From Irpex lacteus (taxonomy: Eukaryota; Basidiomycota; Agaricomycetes; Polyporales; Irpicaceae): 64,000 bases of DNA. Within the stretch, counting starts at the first letter, position 1, and each line of letters starts with the position of its first letter. The notes under the pieces are model-generated. The model was not told the DNA's origin. It searched no databases and saw only the letters and a program-made list of their open reading frames with translations. Below, in pieces: positions 1 to 11,681 of this stretch. Both the position numbers and the translations under genes were made by a program. The stretch covers positions 1-64,000 of the forward strand of contig MQVO02000023.1 of assembly GCA_001986395.2 (NCBI GenBank), read 5' to 3'.

Positions 1-1443
1 TCTGCTCGTAGAACGCTTGGGCACGACATATCGTGCAGTAGAGGCTCTTCTCATCTTTGAGGCGATCTACGTACTCCGTGCCATGCGGGTCGATGTGTTG
101 CAAGCTCTTGGTGAATTCATCGTCGAGGCGGTCGATGAAGCTGATAATACTTCCGCGAATGAGGACAGTGTTGTTCTTCTCTGTGTCAGGCGATCTTTCC
201 ACAAGTTCATCGTAGTCTTCGGTTATCTCCTGAACAGCATACTTCGGATTGTGAACCAGGGTACCGACGAGCAGATCGACCTCCTTCTGCGCAGAGGTCC
301 ACATTTCCACCGGCATATACGAGGAGACGGAGGAGTTGTAATCGAAAACGCGCAGAGATAAGAGCTAGAAGAACGCGAAGTTGTTGGTACGGCGTTGCTG
401 CGACTTCGAGCAGTTTCTCCAAGATACGTATTTGCTCCGCTCGATCCGTGTTCTACACACATATCAGCATATGTAATGTGCGTCCTATGTGCATACAAAC
501 CTTTCTTTCCACGAGCCTCTTGCACCGCCTGGAGATTTTGAGGATGGTTTCTGGCGTGAACTGGTAGGATTTACCACCTTTTCCGACGTAGTAAACTCGT
601 CATCTCCCTCGTCTTCTTCATCGGCAGCCTTCTTTTTCTGGGCTTCGGTGCAGTAGGAGCCTCAGTCGCCACTGAGGCGCTGTACTCACGCTCAAACGCT
701 TCGGGATCCTACGACAAATGAACACGAATTCGGCTGATCATAGCTGTACACACACCTCTGAATACTTTTTGAGATCGGCCTCATATTCCTTCGTCACTTT
801 CTTCACCTTTTGCTTCATGGCTGTGAGGGGCGCGGGCATTACTGGCGTTCATCTTCTTTTTGGCTTCCTTCTCCCTTTGCAACAGCCGCAGTGAGCGAGG
901 CCTCAAGGTTCTGGAGTTGGCGAAGATAAAATGGTGGGACTGGCTCTGAAAGGTTCTGCTGCCGTTGTACCATCCGTACGAGCTTATCGAATTCTGGGCC
1001 CAAGATGAGACGGCAGAGGATACAGAAAGTGGATAGGCAAACATACCATTGGAGATCGCAACCCAGTCATTGATCTTGAGAGCATTATCCATCTGCTTCC
1101 CCGAGGCCTCCATCTCTTCCAGTCTCTTGTCGCGCGCACTCTTGACCACCCTCTTGCCCTCGTCTTCATCGCTATCTTCGTCGGAATCCTCAGTCCTCAA
1201 GAATCGAGACTTCTTCTTCCCCTTCCCCTCTTCCTCTGACATACTCTCCTCATCGCTCTCGCTGTCAGATTCACTCTCACTCTCAGAGTCATCATCAGAG
1301 GTGCGAAGGAAACGGGATTTCGCCGGTTTTGCGGTTGATGCCGCGGCCTTGGGTGCTTCATCGTCGCTGGACATGAGCTCCTCCTCAGAGGAAGACTCAG
1401 TGTCGCTGTCCGAGTCGTCTGCTTTTCTGAAGAATCGAGACAT
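1..1443 (-). CDS. NIP1: Eukaryotic translation initiation factor 3 subunit C (eIF3c/Nip1), 3' end outside the window
   Basis: Core scaffold subunit of eIF3, which binds the 40S ribosome and recruits the initiator tRNA complex in the cytosol. The start codon at 1441-1443 begins MSRFFRK, the usual Nip1 start. Long Asp/Glu/Ser acidic runs follow, with the repeated SRFLRT motif, then [14 protein letters not shown], an intron (about 1045-988) and [18 protein letters not shown]. Further exons carry [26 protein letters not shown] and [19 protein letters not shown], and the frame runs off the left edge. The family is about 850 residues, so only the N-terminal part is present. Oddity: six single-base frame changes are needed between about 345 and 880 (near 345-348, 536-539, 589, 640-642, 827-830 and 876-878) although the encoded protein stays conserved. 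Identity is certain. Whether the copy is functional or the sequence locally wrong is not. Confidence 0.95.
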
Positions 1444-1730
1444 AATGCGCTTGCGATCGCTGGCTTGTAATGAGATGTAAAGGAGACAAGGGCGACTGTC
1501 TGTGAAGACTTTGTCGTCGAGGACGTGAGGAACGATGAGCACAGCGTCCACAAAAATTAAAGTTCTCGGTGTTTGCCGCAATCGAAGCGCCCAATAACGA
1601 TTATCTCGCTAGCGCTGGCAATCAACTAGGTACATATCTCGAGCTCGTCGCAGATCTAGACATACAAATAACAAGTACAGATTCCAACATCGCCAAGTTG
1701 CAGGAATTGGTGTGTGAGCTGACTATAACC

Positions 1731-2500
1731 TCAAGAGGCGAAATGCTCAGCGGACTTGAGCTTGTTCAGGTACTCGATCCTGTGTTGGTTGTGATCCGTC
1801 TCTGCATTGCGATAATGTGCGATCCATGTTGGTTCCTCCTGGTTGTTATTGTTCAAAAGGTGCTCTCGGGTATAACTCTAATTTGTTTGAAAGGAGCGTA
1901 CCTTGAACAGCCGCTTTGTCTGGATATACTCGCCAGAATCCAGTGCGAAACGATGGTATATGCCAGCGGGGAGGATGAGCAGATCGCCTGCTTCTACGTG
2001 GATACGTATCCACTTGTCGGTGGGCAGCTCTGCGTTCGAGCGCGACAAGATTACGATCATGCCAATGATTAGCTTCCGCCCTCAGCCGTGCCCCTGATAT
2101 TGACAAGCCAGTTACCTCGTATGTCAAAATAGCCACCTCCAGCCAAAGGGTAACGAATCTCTTCATCTTCGTGCATATGTCTGCCAGGCGTTGCAAAGAT
2201 TAGACGACATATATTTGTCTAAGCTGTCAAAGTCGATTTCACTTACTCTCGCCAGACCTTGTCCATGGTTTCGTCATACGTCTCCCCTAGCAGCTTCCTA
2301 CTCGTTTCCACGACATCTGAATATCTATATCCCCTGCTGGTGGCAATACGCTGTACCTGCGCCTCCCACTTTCCTTCAGAATCAATGGGAATATGGTTGA
2401 ACAGTACGCCCAACGCTGCGAGGACAGCAGGATCGACTGGATCACCTTCATGAGGCAAAGTTGAATCTCCTGGGGAACTGTCATAGTAGTAAGAACGCAT
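1731..2500 (-). CDS. ADI1: Acireductone dioxygenase (methionine salvage)
   Basis: Cupin-fold metalloenzyme that oxidises the acireductone of the methionine salvage pathway to the 2-oxo acid precursor of methionine plus formate (Fe form). The ATG at 2498-2500 starts [12 protein letters not shown], the standard family start. Four exons join cleanly to about 184 residues, a normal family length. Exon 1 ends in DKVWRE, with donor GTAAGT at about 2238. Exon 2 carries the metal site [10 protein letters not shown] (HxHxxxxE pattern). Exon 3 has [19 protein letters not shown] followed by IYHRF, which gives the fourth ligand. Exon 4 begins [11 protein letters not shown] and ends with TGA at 1731-1733. 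All metal ligands are visible and there is no internal stop. It lies head-to-tail with eIF3c, 287 bp upstream of the eIF3c start. Recognition is very secure. Confidence 0.96.
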
Positions 2501-3092
2501 ATCGAATTCACTGAGATATCAGTTAGCGTGATGAAGGTGGAAGTCAGAGTCGAAGGCGATCTACCAAGCAAGCGCCTACATCATCCGATTACTAAGTACA
2601 GAGTGTAGTCGATGGTTTGGGACAGTTCCTGGCAGTCGGCTGTACACGTATGTACCAATCATGGTCAACTTGTCATAGTGGACAAGTTTTAATCAATACC
2701 ATTTGTCACGTAACAGAGAGAGTAGTATGTGTCTTTGGACTGGTGCTACTCACGGTCATTCGATGTATTAGCAACGAGCTCAAGCTACTGAGCAGATCTC
2801 GAGCGGATCCAATATTCATATGTTTATCTCTGGCATACAGGTTTACTTAATTTATGGATTAGTGGGGAACGCCGATCAGACATCCAATGGTAGTGCTGAG
2901 GGGAATGCATGCTGTAAGAATACAAACGAGTGAAAGGACATGCGGTGGTATCGAGATGATTGGGAGTAGATAAAAGTTATGGGAACAAGAAACTAAGAAA
3001 AGCAATAATGATAGGAATGAATGGCTGGGTACCGGCTGGGACTAACTACTACGTGGCTGTAAGCAAGGATGGCGAAGAGAAGCTAGATAAAC
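2501..3092. other. Intergenic region without a recognised gene
   Basis: This is the upstream region of the acireductone dioxygenase gene and the 3' flank of the CLIP-170 gene. Short open frames on both strands show no domain, no splice-consistent extension and no repeat. It presumably holds the dioxygenase promoter and the CLIP 3' UTR. Confidence 0.5.
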
Positions 3093-6000
3093 TCAGAAAA
3101 CGTCCATGGAATGGGGGCAGTTGGCAGCTGTATGACCCCTTTCCTCACAATCCTCACAAAGCAGCTCCTCGTCGCTATTGAGGTTCTTGGTATCGCCTAG
3201 ACTGGTAACGCTAAGAGGCCTCTCATCCTTCAATAGATCGCAGGTGAATATGTCGTGCCCCGGCCGTTCACAGATCTCGCAGACATCTTCGCCTGTCGCA
3301 CTATCTGTCTTGTCAGAGTCGGAGAACTTTTGGGCACGTGTGGGGAATGGCTGCATGGGAAATGGCTGCATAGATGTCGACGAGGTGAATGTGGAGGCTG
3401 AGGACACTGAAGACCTGATATCGTCTGGGGGGCTCGTCTTGGAGACCTTCTTCTGAGATTTTGCGAGGCGCTCTTTCAGGCGTTCGATTTCGGATTCAAG
3501 CTCGTCCTATGGACTTATTAGGTTGACAAATATCACCTAGAATGAGGGCACATACCTCACGGTATATCTGTTTGGTTGAATAAAAGGTGAGTGTGAGCTC
3601 GTGATGAAAATTCCCGCGAACTCTGACCTTCGTCTCTATGAGATTTTCTAACTCCCCGATCTCCTTGTTCAGCTGAGGAAAAGGTTTGAGATGATCAAAT
3701 AAGAGACAACGCATTTCGATGGACTCACATCGTGTACGGTTCGAGCATTCTTCATCTCTGCTTCAGATATACTCCTTCGCAACTGTTCGATCTCCGCCTG
3801 TCGTGACGACGTTGAGACGTGATAGCAGGAGTGACGGTGTGTGCCATACCTCGTATCTCGCCTTCAGATCTTTCATAGATTTCTGCGACGTTATACCATC
3901 TTCTTCCACCTCTCCGTCCAAGTCTGTAGCAAGCTCCTGCTCTTCGCGCATCAAGGTCTGCTCAAAGGTGTCTTCAAGCTTTTTCATGTCCTGAAAAGCG
4001 TTGTCAGCATCTGCTGAGAAGTCATTTCTCAGACATACCTCGCGAAGTTGGGCAATTTCTGTAAGGAGTAGTTTGTTCTCGGACTCCAACACTTTATTAC
4101 GCTGATTCTCCTGCGTAAGCTCCTTTTGCAGCTCTTGAATGATGTGCCTAGAATATGATGAGTATTCGACCAACATGAGTAACTGTCGTAATTTTACTTG
4201 TGACCCTTAATCTCCTCCTTGTGGCTTTTAAGATCATCCTTGAGTGCAGTTAGTTCTTTGGATAGTGAAGAATTGGGTATCGATGAGTCTGAACCACTGT
4301 TAATAGCAACTTCGCGATTGAGCTTCTTGCGTGCAGCATCCAGTTCAGAGCTCTGCTCTTCGATGGTCTGGCGTAACGTCGCGCATGCTTCCTGAAGCTT
4401 TGCGAGTTCAACTTCCTGGTCCTTCCGAGCTTGTTCAATCTATTGCGTAAGCGTCAGCACAGAACTGATGAGACAGCAAAGGGATGAACCTCGTGCTTCT
4501 CGGCCTTAAGCAACTCATAATCGCCTGTAGGTTGTGCTGACCGAAAACATTTAGAGGGCATACGGCGTTACAATTTTTGGAAATACCTACCAGTGGACCG
4601 GTTTGGTACCTTTGGGGGACTCCCTGCGACGGCAGTAATACCGTCCAAATCCTGCGTCGGCATATCAGCTTTGACACTAATTAGTCGCTTGGGAAAGTAA
4701 CATACGGCGATCTCTGCGCGAAGACCTTCGATCTCTGCTCTGGCGTTTTCCAACGCAACCGTGTTTTCGCGCAAGGCCTCTTCGATCTCTGTAGTGCGCA
4801 TCCGAGCACTCTCCTCCAATCTGGAAATTCGCTCGACTTCCTTCTGACTTTCCACCAGCTCCTTTCTGATAGTATCTTCGCGTTCTTTGTATCGTAATAT
4901 GCGCTCACGTACGGCGAGTTCCTCTTTCTCCGCAGAGACTTGAGCATCCTCGAGAGCATCTTCAAGTGAAGCAAGCTTCTTCTGCAGATGCTGAACCTGC
5001 TCCTTGAGCGCTTCATTGTCGATTTCTGCGGCCGAAACGGCATGTCGTGCAACGGTGGCCGGTGATACTGGCCGTGCTTGGACACGTAGCTGTTCTTCGA
5101 GGGAAGCAACATGATCCTCTAACTCAAAACGCCTAGCGTCTGCGACACTCAATCTTTCCTCGTACAAGGCGATCGTTTCCTGTGGGTATGCACCAATGCG
5201 TGTTAGCGCATTCACGAGACCTCTTTTCAGAGTCACATACCTGACCGGCTTTCCTTAGCTCATCGACCTGGCATCCTAGGTCACGTCGCTCCTCTTCTAG
5301 CTCGGCGTATGCCTTCTGCACTCGACTCTCCAGCAACATGATTTCGGCATCCTTGGCAGCCAAAACCGCGGCATTCTCGCTCTGAAGGCCGTCCTTGGTC
5401 TCGATCAGCTCCTTCAGCTGAATAATTAGTTGCTCTTTGTCATCGAGTTTCGACTGTATATCGCGTAAACGTGCCTCTCCATCGAGCTTGACTTTTTCGA
5501 CATCCGTACATGCTTCTTTCGTGGATCGTTCAAGGGCCTCGATCGTGGAATCCCGCTCGCCGAGGGTCCTTTCCACTGCGCGCAACGAAGACTCTAGTTC
5601 TACAATCCTCGAGGCTGACTTCTCGCCAGCTTCGCTGGCTGCCATGAGACGGGTTGTCATTGTCGCTATAGATGACTCTGCTGTATCTGCACTAGCACGC
5701 AGACGCTTATTCTCGTCTTGCAAAGCGTCGAACCTCGCCTGCAGACGTTCATTCTGTAGTTGCAATTGTTGTTCGGCGAATAATGAGGAGGTGATAGAGG
5801 CTGAAGAAGGTGGGCGTGAAGACGGAGATCGACCGGACATGAGATTTCCAATCATATCTTGAATGGTCCTGCCGCTCACAGCCAGGTCAATATCTGTTTT
5901 AGCGGAAGGGTCATTGAGCGAGACAGCTCTACCAGTCAACGAAGCGGAGGGAGAGGGGGGAGGGGGCATGGAAACTGAGCTGGGGAGACGTGCACGAGGT

Positions 6001-7240
6001 GTACCCGGGCCATTCCTCGTTCGGGTTGGCGTTCCGTGAGTGCCTCCGGCCAAAGTGCCTTGAGAACGAGTTCCTCGAGGTGTGAAAGGCCCGCTGATGG
6101 TGCGAGCGCGAGTTGGTGAAGTTGCATTGGGATGTATATGAGGAGGCGAAGCAAGACCAAAAGACGTAGGGCTGCCAACGGACTTCCTACTTGGACTGAC
6201 CGCATCGGCACGGCTGGTACTGAGCTGCTTGGCCGTCATACCGACATACTTTGATGCGCGAGAACCGGGTGTGATTATGGATTCTGGGGCTTTGTTCTTG
6301 GCGGGGGTGATATTGTTTCTTGTGAGGGTGGTTGTCCTCGTTCTAGCTGAAGGCACGACTGTAGCTGGTGTGTTTCTGTTGGAATATACAACTGGTGTAA
6401 TTCGCCCCGCAGGAGTAACGCGGCCAGTAGTGACGGAGTGAGAAGGCGTCTTGCGACCATTAGAAACATTGGAAGGTAAGGAGGGTGTTGCACGTCCACT
6501 GCGCATTGACGCGACAGATGCTGATCGTGAGTGGCTGCCGTGTCCTATCGTGGGGGGAGAAAGCTTGGAAGATAAAATGAAGATACCACAACCGGGTGGA
6601 CATAAGAAATATCGCTTCCTGCAGTATCCTTCGTTATGGAGTACAAACATGGCAGATGGGCGTAGTTCACTAACCCATTGACTGAGCCATCGTTTTTGCC
6701 TTTGCCCGCAAATCCTCCGCTAAGTTCAACGCCCGCAAAAATTCCAGCTTTTCCGTCTATCTCTCCTATGAAGCGCAAGATACCTTCGAATCCGAGAGAC
6801 TCTACGCGTACGTTGTCTCCAATATCAAAGGTCTTAGCAGCCCGACTGGAGCTTCTAGTGAAGACATCGGAAGTACGACTTGCTGGACGAGGAGGAGGCT
6901 TCCCGTAGCGCGATGCGGAAACGCTGGCAATGGATGATGAGGAAGCGACCGAAGATGGCCTACCTGCCACGGAACGTCGACCTGAGTGAGCAGGAAACTG
7001 GGGAGAAGACGGAGGAAAAGATGAATCGTGAGAGGCACGATGGTTTGCAGGATCGTTCGCCTTGAGTGCATCTGCGAATGCCCTGGACACATACTCGTCC
7101 TCTGCCCCCGAGCCTACCGCAGAATTACTGTGGATGCTGGATGCTGAGCGCGGTCTGCCTGGCGTAGGAATCCCGCTGGTCCTGCCAGGAGCGGGTAGTG
7201 CTGAGGAGGATGCACGGCTTTTGCCTGGCGTTATCGGCAT
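3093..7240 (-). CDS. CLIP1: CLIP-170 family microtubule plus-end tracking protein (CAP-Gly, coiled coil, two zinc knuckles)
   Basis: Binds growing microtubule plus ends through a CAP-Gly domain (compare S. pombe Tip1, S. cerevisiae Bik1). The start ATG is at 7238-7240. The Ser/Pro/Arg-rich head (residues 1-135) is typical of microtubule-binding linkers. The CAP-Gly domain (about 138-205) contains the hallmark GKNDG and continues across an intron (6674-6619) into NGKRYFLCPPGCGIF. A second low-complexity basic region precedes long heptad-type coiled coils covering most exons from about 5850 to 3450. The C-terminus has two CX2CX4HX4C knuckles, CEICERPGHDIFTC and CEDCEERGHTAANC, then SMDVF and a stop. 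In the family these knuckles recruit dynactin or LIS1-type partners. At least eight introns, no disruption seen. There is only one CAP-Gly, as in fungi, versus two in animals. Very secure assignment; inner exon borders are approximate. Confidence 0.93.
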
Positions 7241-7503
7241 CGCTTCGACGCCGCCAACAACGTCTGCAAGTCTTCCAGCTAAAATATAACACGAGTAGAA
7301 AGCAGAGAACCGACCGAAACAGAATTGAAACAGACAGAGTCAAAACAGACACATAAGTTGCGCAGATCGCCAGCGCTAGCACACAGCAGAGGCCGTGACG
7401 TGCTGTGACAATAGTCACAACACGCCCAGTCACACCTTTCTGCAGCCCAACCCAGCGACCACCACCGCCGCCGGACAGATCCACCTCTTCGTCGTCAGCG
7501 ACG
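7241..7503. promoter_or_regulatory. Divergent promoter region between CLIP-170 and bL34m genes
   Basis: 263 bp separate the CLIP ATG (minus strand) from the bL34m ATG (plus strand), so both promoters and 5' UTRs must share this interval. It is CA-rich near the middle. No clear TATA box was identified, so the regulatory label rests only on gene geometry. Confidence 0.55.
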
Positions 7504-7890
7504 ATGCCCAGAATACCCCATCAACTCGCCGCCGTCCTCAGGCAAGGACCCTCTGCCCTTCGTGCGGTGACGCTACCCAAAGCCGTGCCCCCGTCGACGG
7601 CGTCATGGAGAACTACTTTTGCAGACTTCGCTCGAAGCTCAATGTCTTTCGTGTGCACAATTCGTAACCCACTCGCCGTCTCGCCGTCAACTATGCTTGG
7701 TGGCAGCACACCGTCTCCGGTACTGACTATGGTCCAACAAGTCCGGCACGCCTCGCGGGGTGCAGAGTACCAACCCTCGCAGCGGAAACGGAAGCGCAAA
7801 CACGGGTTCCTTGCAAGGAAGCGCAGCGTAAATGGGAGGAAAATACTACTACGGAGGGCCGCAAAGTCTCGGAAGTACCTCTCCCATTAG
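7504..7890 (+). CDS. MRPL34: Mitochondrial large ribosomal subunit protein bL34m
   Basis: Component of the mitochondrial 54S large subunit. The single uninterrupted frame from ATG 7504 to TAG 7888-7890 gives 128 residues. The C-terminal 40-odd residues are the whole bL34 domain: [18 protein letters not shown], then [19 protein letters not shown], with the universally conserved QPS and HGF motifs. The 80-residue N-terminal extension is rich in Arg, Ser and Ala and nearly free of acidic residues, as expected for a mitochondrial targeting presequence. In-frame codons upstream of 7504 include no ATG, only a GTG at 7405, so 7504 is the natural start. It is divergent from the CLIP gene and convergent with the CLASP gene (about 200 bp between stops). 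Secure identification. Confidence 0.95.
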   Translation: MPRIPHQLAAVLRQGPSALRAVTLPKAVPPSTASWRTTFADFARSSMSFVCTIRNPLAVSPSTMLGGSTPSPVLTMVQQVRHASRGAEYQPSQRKRKRKHGFLARKRSVNGRKILLRRAAKSRKYLSH

Positions 7891-8090
7891 ATGCGAGAAT
7901 CAGAGGAGCTGGTACGTGGTTTCGACGTTTGTGAGGGGCAATCTACTCACTCACTGTTAGTCACCCTCACATGGCGGAGCAGCGAAACGTTGCGGTGGAA
8001 TCATAGCATATCATTGCAGGCTGTCAGTATCTCAGGAATAATGTATACATGCGTTCTAATATCGCGATACAACGTTTCCGCATGCCACTG

Positions 8091-10237
8091 CTACGGCGTA
8101 TCAGCCTTACGTGCCCAGTTTAGCGGGGAGACGTGCCAACGCGGCAGGTTGTCAGCTCTGAAGGTGACATCCGCCTCCTCGTCGTAATCATCGGCAAAGT
8201 TGTCATTAGCCTGCGGTGTGAAGATGAACCCGTCCCTGATTGAATCCACCAAAGCGGTGATGGGTGTTTGTTCCACGGAAGGTATTGGTGGTAGTGTTCT
8301 GGCAGCCACCGGTGTTACGGGATCGACAGAAGAGCGTGCTTCTGAAGATGTGATGCGTCGCGGGGTTAGTTCATTATCCTGAGTAGCTGGAAGTGCGTTG
8401 CCTGTAGTGTGATCCGTTGAAGCCACTGACGATGATGAAGGCTCTGTAGGGGATGGAGGTAAAGGAATCTCCGCAGGCTGGGTGATCTTTGAAATGAGGG
8501 GGTCGATGACATTGTCCCGCTGGACTCGCGAGGTAGATGACGGCTTCGATTTCGTAAGTAAGGCGGGACCTTGTTTGTAATCTTTTGCTGCCTTGGATGG
8601 TGGGTGACTTTTCGCCTTCATGGCGGCCTCGACTCGTGGTTGATGCGAAACAGTCGTGGTGCTTTGGCGCGCGAGCTGGGACATAGTAGGTTTCGTAAGA
8701 CGGCTGCCCTCTTTTCTATGTTGGGGATTGCCAGCTGGCTTGTCAGCTTTGGGATGTGGTTTAGACACAGGTGGCGGGGGCTTAGATTTCCCTGGTCGCT
8801 TTTCCGATGAACTTGCGGTGTGGTCCGCTCGTGGTGCGGTTGTTACGCCGGATGAGGGGTGACTTATCCTTTCAGTTCCCGCGAGGGTCAGAGCGGTTAC
8901 AGAGGATGCGTTGGTCGGCATGGGGTTGGGCACGCTCTGAGAAGACGGCCGGACAGGTCCCTTCGAATGAGTCATCAGCTCAGCCTCTGGCAGTTGCTCC
9001 GGACGCAGCACACGTCTTGCGCCTCTGGCACGCCCATGCACTATGTCGTCGTGAACTTGAATGGCAGTCATCGGGACTGCTTGATGCTGGGTTAGGCCGG
9101 GCCTGAGAGGGCCATGCTTCGGCTTCTGTAGCTGCATATCACCATCATGTCTTGAACGAGGCTGCGATTCGACACGCTTTACGCCAAGGGGCTTGGAGTA
9201 TGATGCTGTGACCATGCTTTCCGCAGAGGTAGTACTACTGTACGATTCTGCGGGACTACGAGATCGTTCCGGAGCTTGGGCTATGTCTCGTGAATGCAAG
9301 GTTGACGACGGCAGAGCAGTATTTATCCCAGACACACTCAGTTGAGAGCCCGAGCGAGACCGAGCCGACGCGACGGGATTGCCAGATCGATATGTGCTAG
9401 TCGAGCGGACGACCTCCGGCTGACTTCGTTTGTTGTCATTGCCTGAGCCTGTAGACAGGGAGGACGTCGGGCGTGAGGTGGGCTGAGACGATAGACCAGA
9501 AGTAGCCCCTATATTAAGATACTTCCGAATAGTAGGAGTCATGGGTGCTGTGAAACTAACTGGATGTAAGCCGTTGGATTCACGCGACTCACACGTACAT
9601 CGCACCTGTTGATTCTTTCAGGGAGCAATACTTTGTAGGCATCAAACATCTGGCGACCGTATTTTCGAACGTCTGCGTTGGCATCCACCGCAGCGGTTTT
9701 GATGAGCAATTCCACCTCTTTGGCGCGAGCTTCCTTCTGTACGTCTGGTGGGTTTGCACAGTTGAGATACGTTAACGCCGCTTCAACTACCGTCAGGCGT
9801 ACTGATACCGCTTTATCGTGCGCATGCTGCGCGAGAAACGGCAGGAGCCACGGAGACTGAGTGGAAGAGATAATGGTTTTGAGACAAGTTCGTGCACGAT
9901 TCACGAAAACTTTGTTCGGTCTTGACGAGAGTGTTAGGAGAGTCGGCACAAACAGTGGGAGCAATGGATTGAAGGCATTTCCGAGCTCCATAACAGATGT
10001 TGAAAGAAGATCAATCGCATGGCCAGACAGGCGAGATCGCTCGGAAGAGACGGCGCTGTTGATAGCTTGCTCTTGAGAACGTAGAGCAAGTATGAGTTCG
10101 TCTGGAAGAACCGAAGAGTTCCATTCTACAATCCGTTTCAGCGTTTCAAGCCCGTTCGCAATGGTATTCCACGTGTCTTCCGATTCTTTCAATATAAGAG
10201 CGTCCTTTACTTGTCGAAGCTGTGGCTCTAAAGTCAT
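8091..10237 (-). CDS. CLASP-type TOG-domain microtubule-stabilising protein
   Basis: CLASP/Stu1 family proteins bind tubulin through TOG HEAT arrays and promote microtubule rescue at plus ends and kinetochores. The first exon (ATG 10235-10237, MTLEPQLRQVKDAL) encodes a helical HEAT/TOG domain of about 210 residues. It shows HAIDLLSTSVMELGNAFNPL, KVFVNRARTCLKTII and DANADVRKYGRQMFDAYKVL, the usual CLASP_N signature with consecutive helices. A short intron around 9590-9548 leads to PMTPTIRKYLNIG and a basic Ser/Pro/Lys-rich tail of about 480 residues that ends at TAG 8091-8093. The tail is unstructured and probably binds microtubules or EB1. The exact donor of the intron is ambiguous. A single TOG domain is short for the family (animal CLASPs have several). 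Only 200 bp separate its stop from that of bL34m. Confidence 0.85.
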
Positions 10238-10470
10238 CTGAAAACTCCTGTAAATCGGGGACAGCGGTTCGTTACTACAAGACTGTCTTACCTTCGGGAT
10301 TGTGTAACAGCTTGAGTGCACTAATTCAACACGTACGATGAGACGCGTGACATAACGCGCACAAGTGTTTCCCACGGTTGCGTTGTGATTCAGCTGGCGT
10401 CTCTAAGCATTCAGGGGTATATACAAAGGTTATCAGGGAATGTATAAGTAGGGCTGCACTCGCAGCAAAA

Positions 10471-10901
10471 CCCGCTACCAGGTGCATTGGGGAATATTTA
10501 TGCAACTCGCAGTGTCACAGTCATAGTCATGGTGAACACAAGTAATTACCCTGTGGGTCCTGCACTGCCGGCGCATGCCGCTGCAGGCCTTCGCGCCTTC
10601 GGCGCTCCGGCCAGCAGCTTCATGCGCCCCAGCGAACCCATGCATCACCGACATTAAATTGCTAACAGAATGAAACAAGGCTGTATATTCTCGCATGCCA
10701 ATATATATGTCGTTCAAACGAAGATCATCCAGTACTCTCACAAGCGCGCGGGAGTGGTCCGGGGTCTTCGAAGGCACAGAGCGACCGAGCACGCAATTCC
10801 TGGGTGAGGGCACGTGACGTTGCGTTTTTGGCGTAAAAGTTGGCCAAATAGTGGGCCCCTGCAACCCTAAGACCCTCTACCAAGCTAGCGCTGGTAGCGG
10901 G
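10471..10901. mobile_element. Short non-autonomous element, copy 1 (TIR CCCGCTACCAG)
   Basis: A 431-bp unit starts CCCGCTACCAG at 10471-10481 and ends with its exact inverted complement CTGGTAGCGGG at 10891-10901. The whole unit recurs at 61047-61504 in the same orientation with high identity apart from small indels. The two copies also share about 25 bp of left flank (ATAAGTAGGGCTGCA and the following bases), so the mobile unit may start further left. It contains a GC-rich palindromic core around 10570-10615. The apparent ORF on the minus strand is not conserved in frame between copies and is not called a gene. It lies 234 bp upstream of the CLASP start codon. Confidence 0.7.
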
Positions 10902-10905
10902 AATG

Positions 10906-11681
10906 AGCATAAAATTGATACCAGTATAGCTAAGTATGTTCTCTATACAAATACATATTTATGCTGCTATCCTGTGTTTATCAGCTGTGCTACAAATATT
11001 CTACGAGAGTAACTCTGACATTTGCCCAAACTGGAAGGTTGGACACTGCCTATCTACTTGTGTGTATTTGTTGCCTGAATAGTGCCTGCAACAGGGTCAA
11101 GGTGTTATTTTTAATATTTTTATGACATTGCCACACGTCTCTTTGATTGATGGTCCATGCTGGACAAAACTATGAAATTTATGCGCACTAAGATATCTAG
11201 CTGCATCCGGAAGACAACCAAGTTGAACCAACTAACCACCTAACCCCTAGAAGGAGCATTAATGTGGCTAGTATAATGGGGGGAGTGTATGAAAGATGTG
11301 AGGAGTCTCTGAGTCCCAAGTCTGACTCTATAAGCTCTATACAGGAATAGAAACTGCAATAAGAATAATGGAGCCACAACGAACAGATGGAATACAAAGA
11401 GCGGAATGGAATGGAACACGTAAAATGGACAAAACAGAATAGAAAAGGGTGCAACAGCAGCACAGCTAGAAGGGTGGAATGTAATGGATAGAACACAGTG
11501 TAAGCTCAGTGCAACAGAATGGAACCACAATGGAACAGATGATATGAAGTAGAAACTGTAGGGAGAGGGTGGAACAAGCACAGTGCAAAAGGAACTCAAA
11601 GCAATCACAACAGAACATAGGAAAGAAGCAAAGAAACCAAGGGGGAGTTAGAAACACAGTCCAGACACACCGAGAACACAA
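10906..11681. other. AT-rich intergenic region with purine-rich GGAAT-like tract
   Basis: No gene is seen. From about 11340 to 11640 the plus strand is strongly purine-biased, with irregular repeats of GGAATGGAAC- and ACAGAATGG-like words. This produces long meaningless pyrimidine-rich open frames on the minus strand. Confidence 0.5.

Noticed and set aside
1049..1480. 143-codon Ser-rich plus-strand ORF
   Set aside because: Antisense of the acidic eIF3c N-terminus; Ser-rich only because of the GAT/GAG/TCX repeats.
8571..9106. Plus-strand ORFs opposite the CLASP tail
   Set aside because: Shadow frames of the Ser/Pro/Lys-rich coding sequence on the minus strand.
10475..10864. 129-codon minus-strand ORF, with a similar one at 61051-61443
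   Set aside because: Similarity is explained by the duplicated TIR element. The frames differ at their N-termini through indels and the composition is not protein-like.
11240..11680. Minus-strand Ser/Phe/Cys-rich ORFs resembling membrane peptides
   Set aside because: They arise from a purine-rich low-complexity tract; three overlapping frames all look alike.
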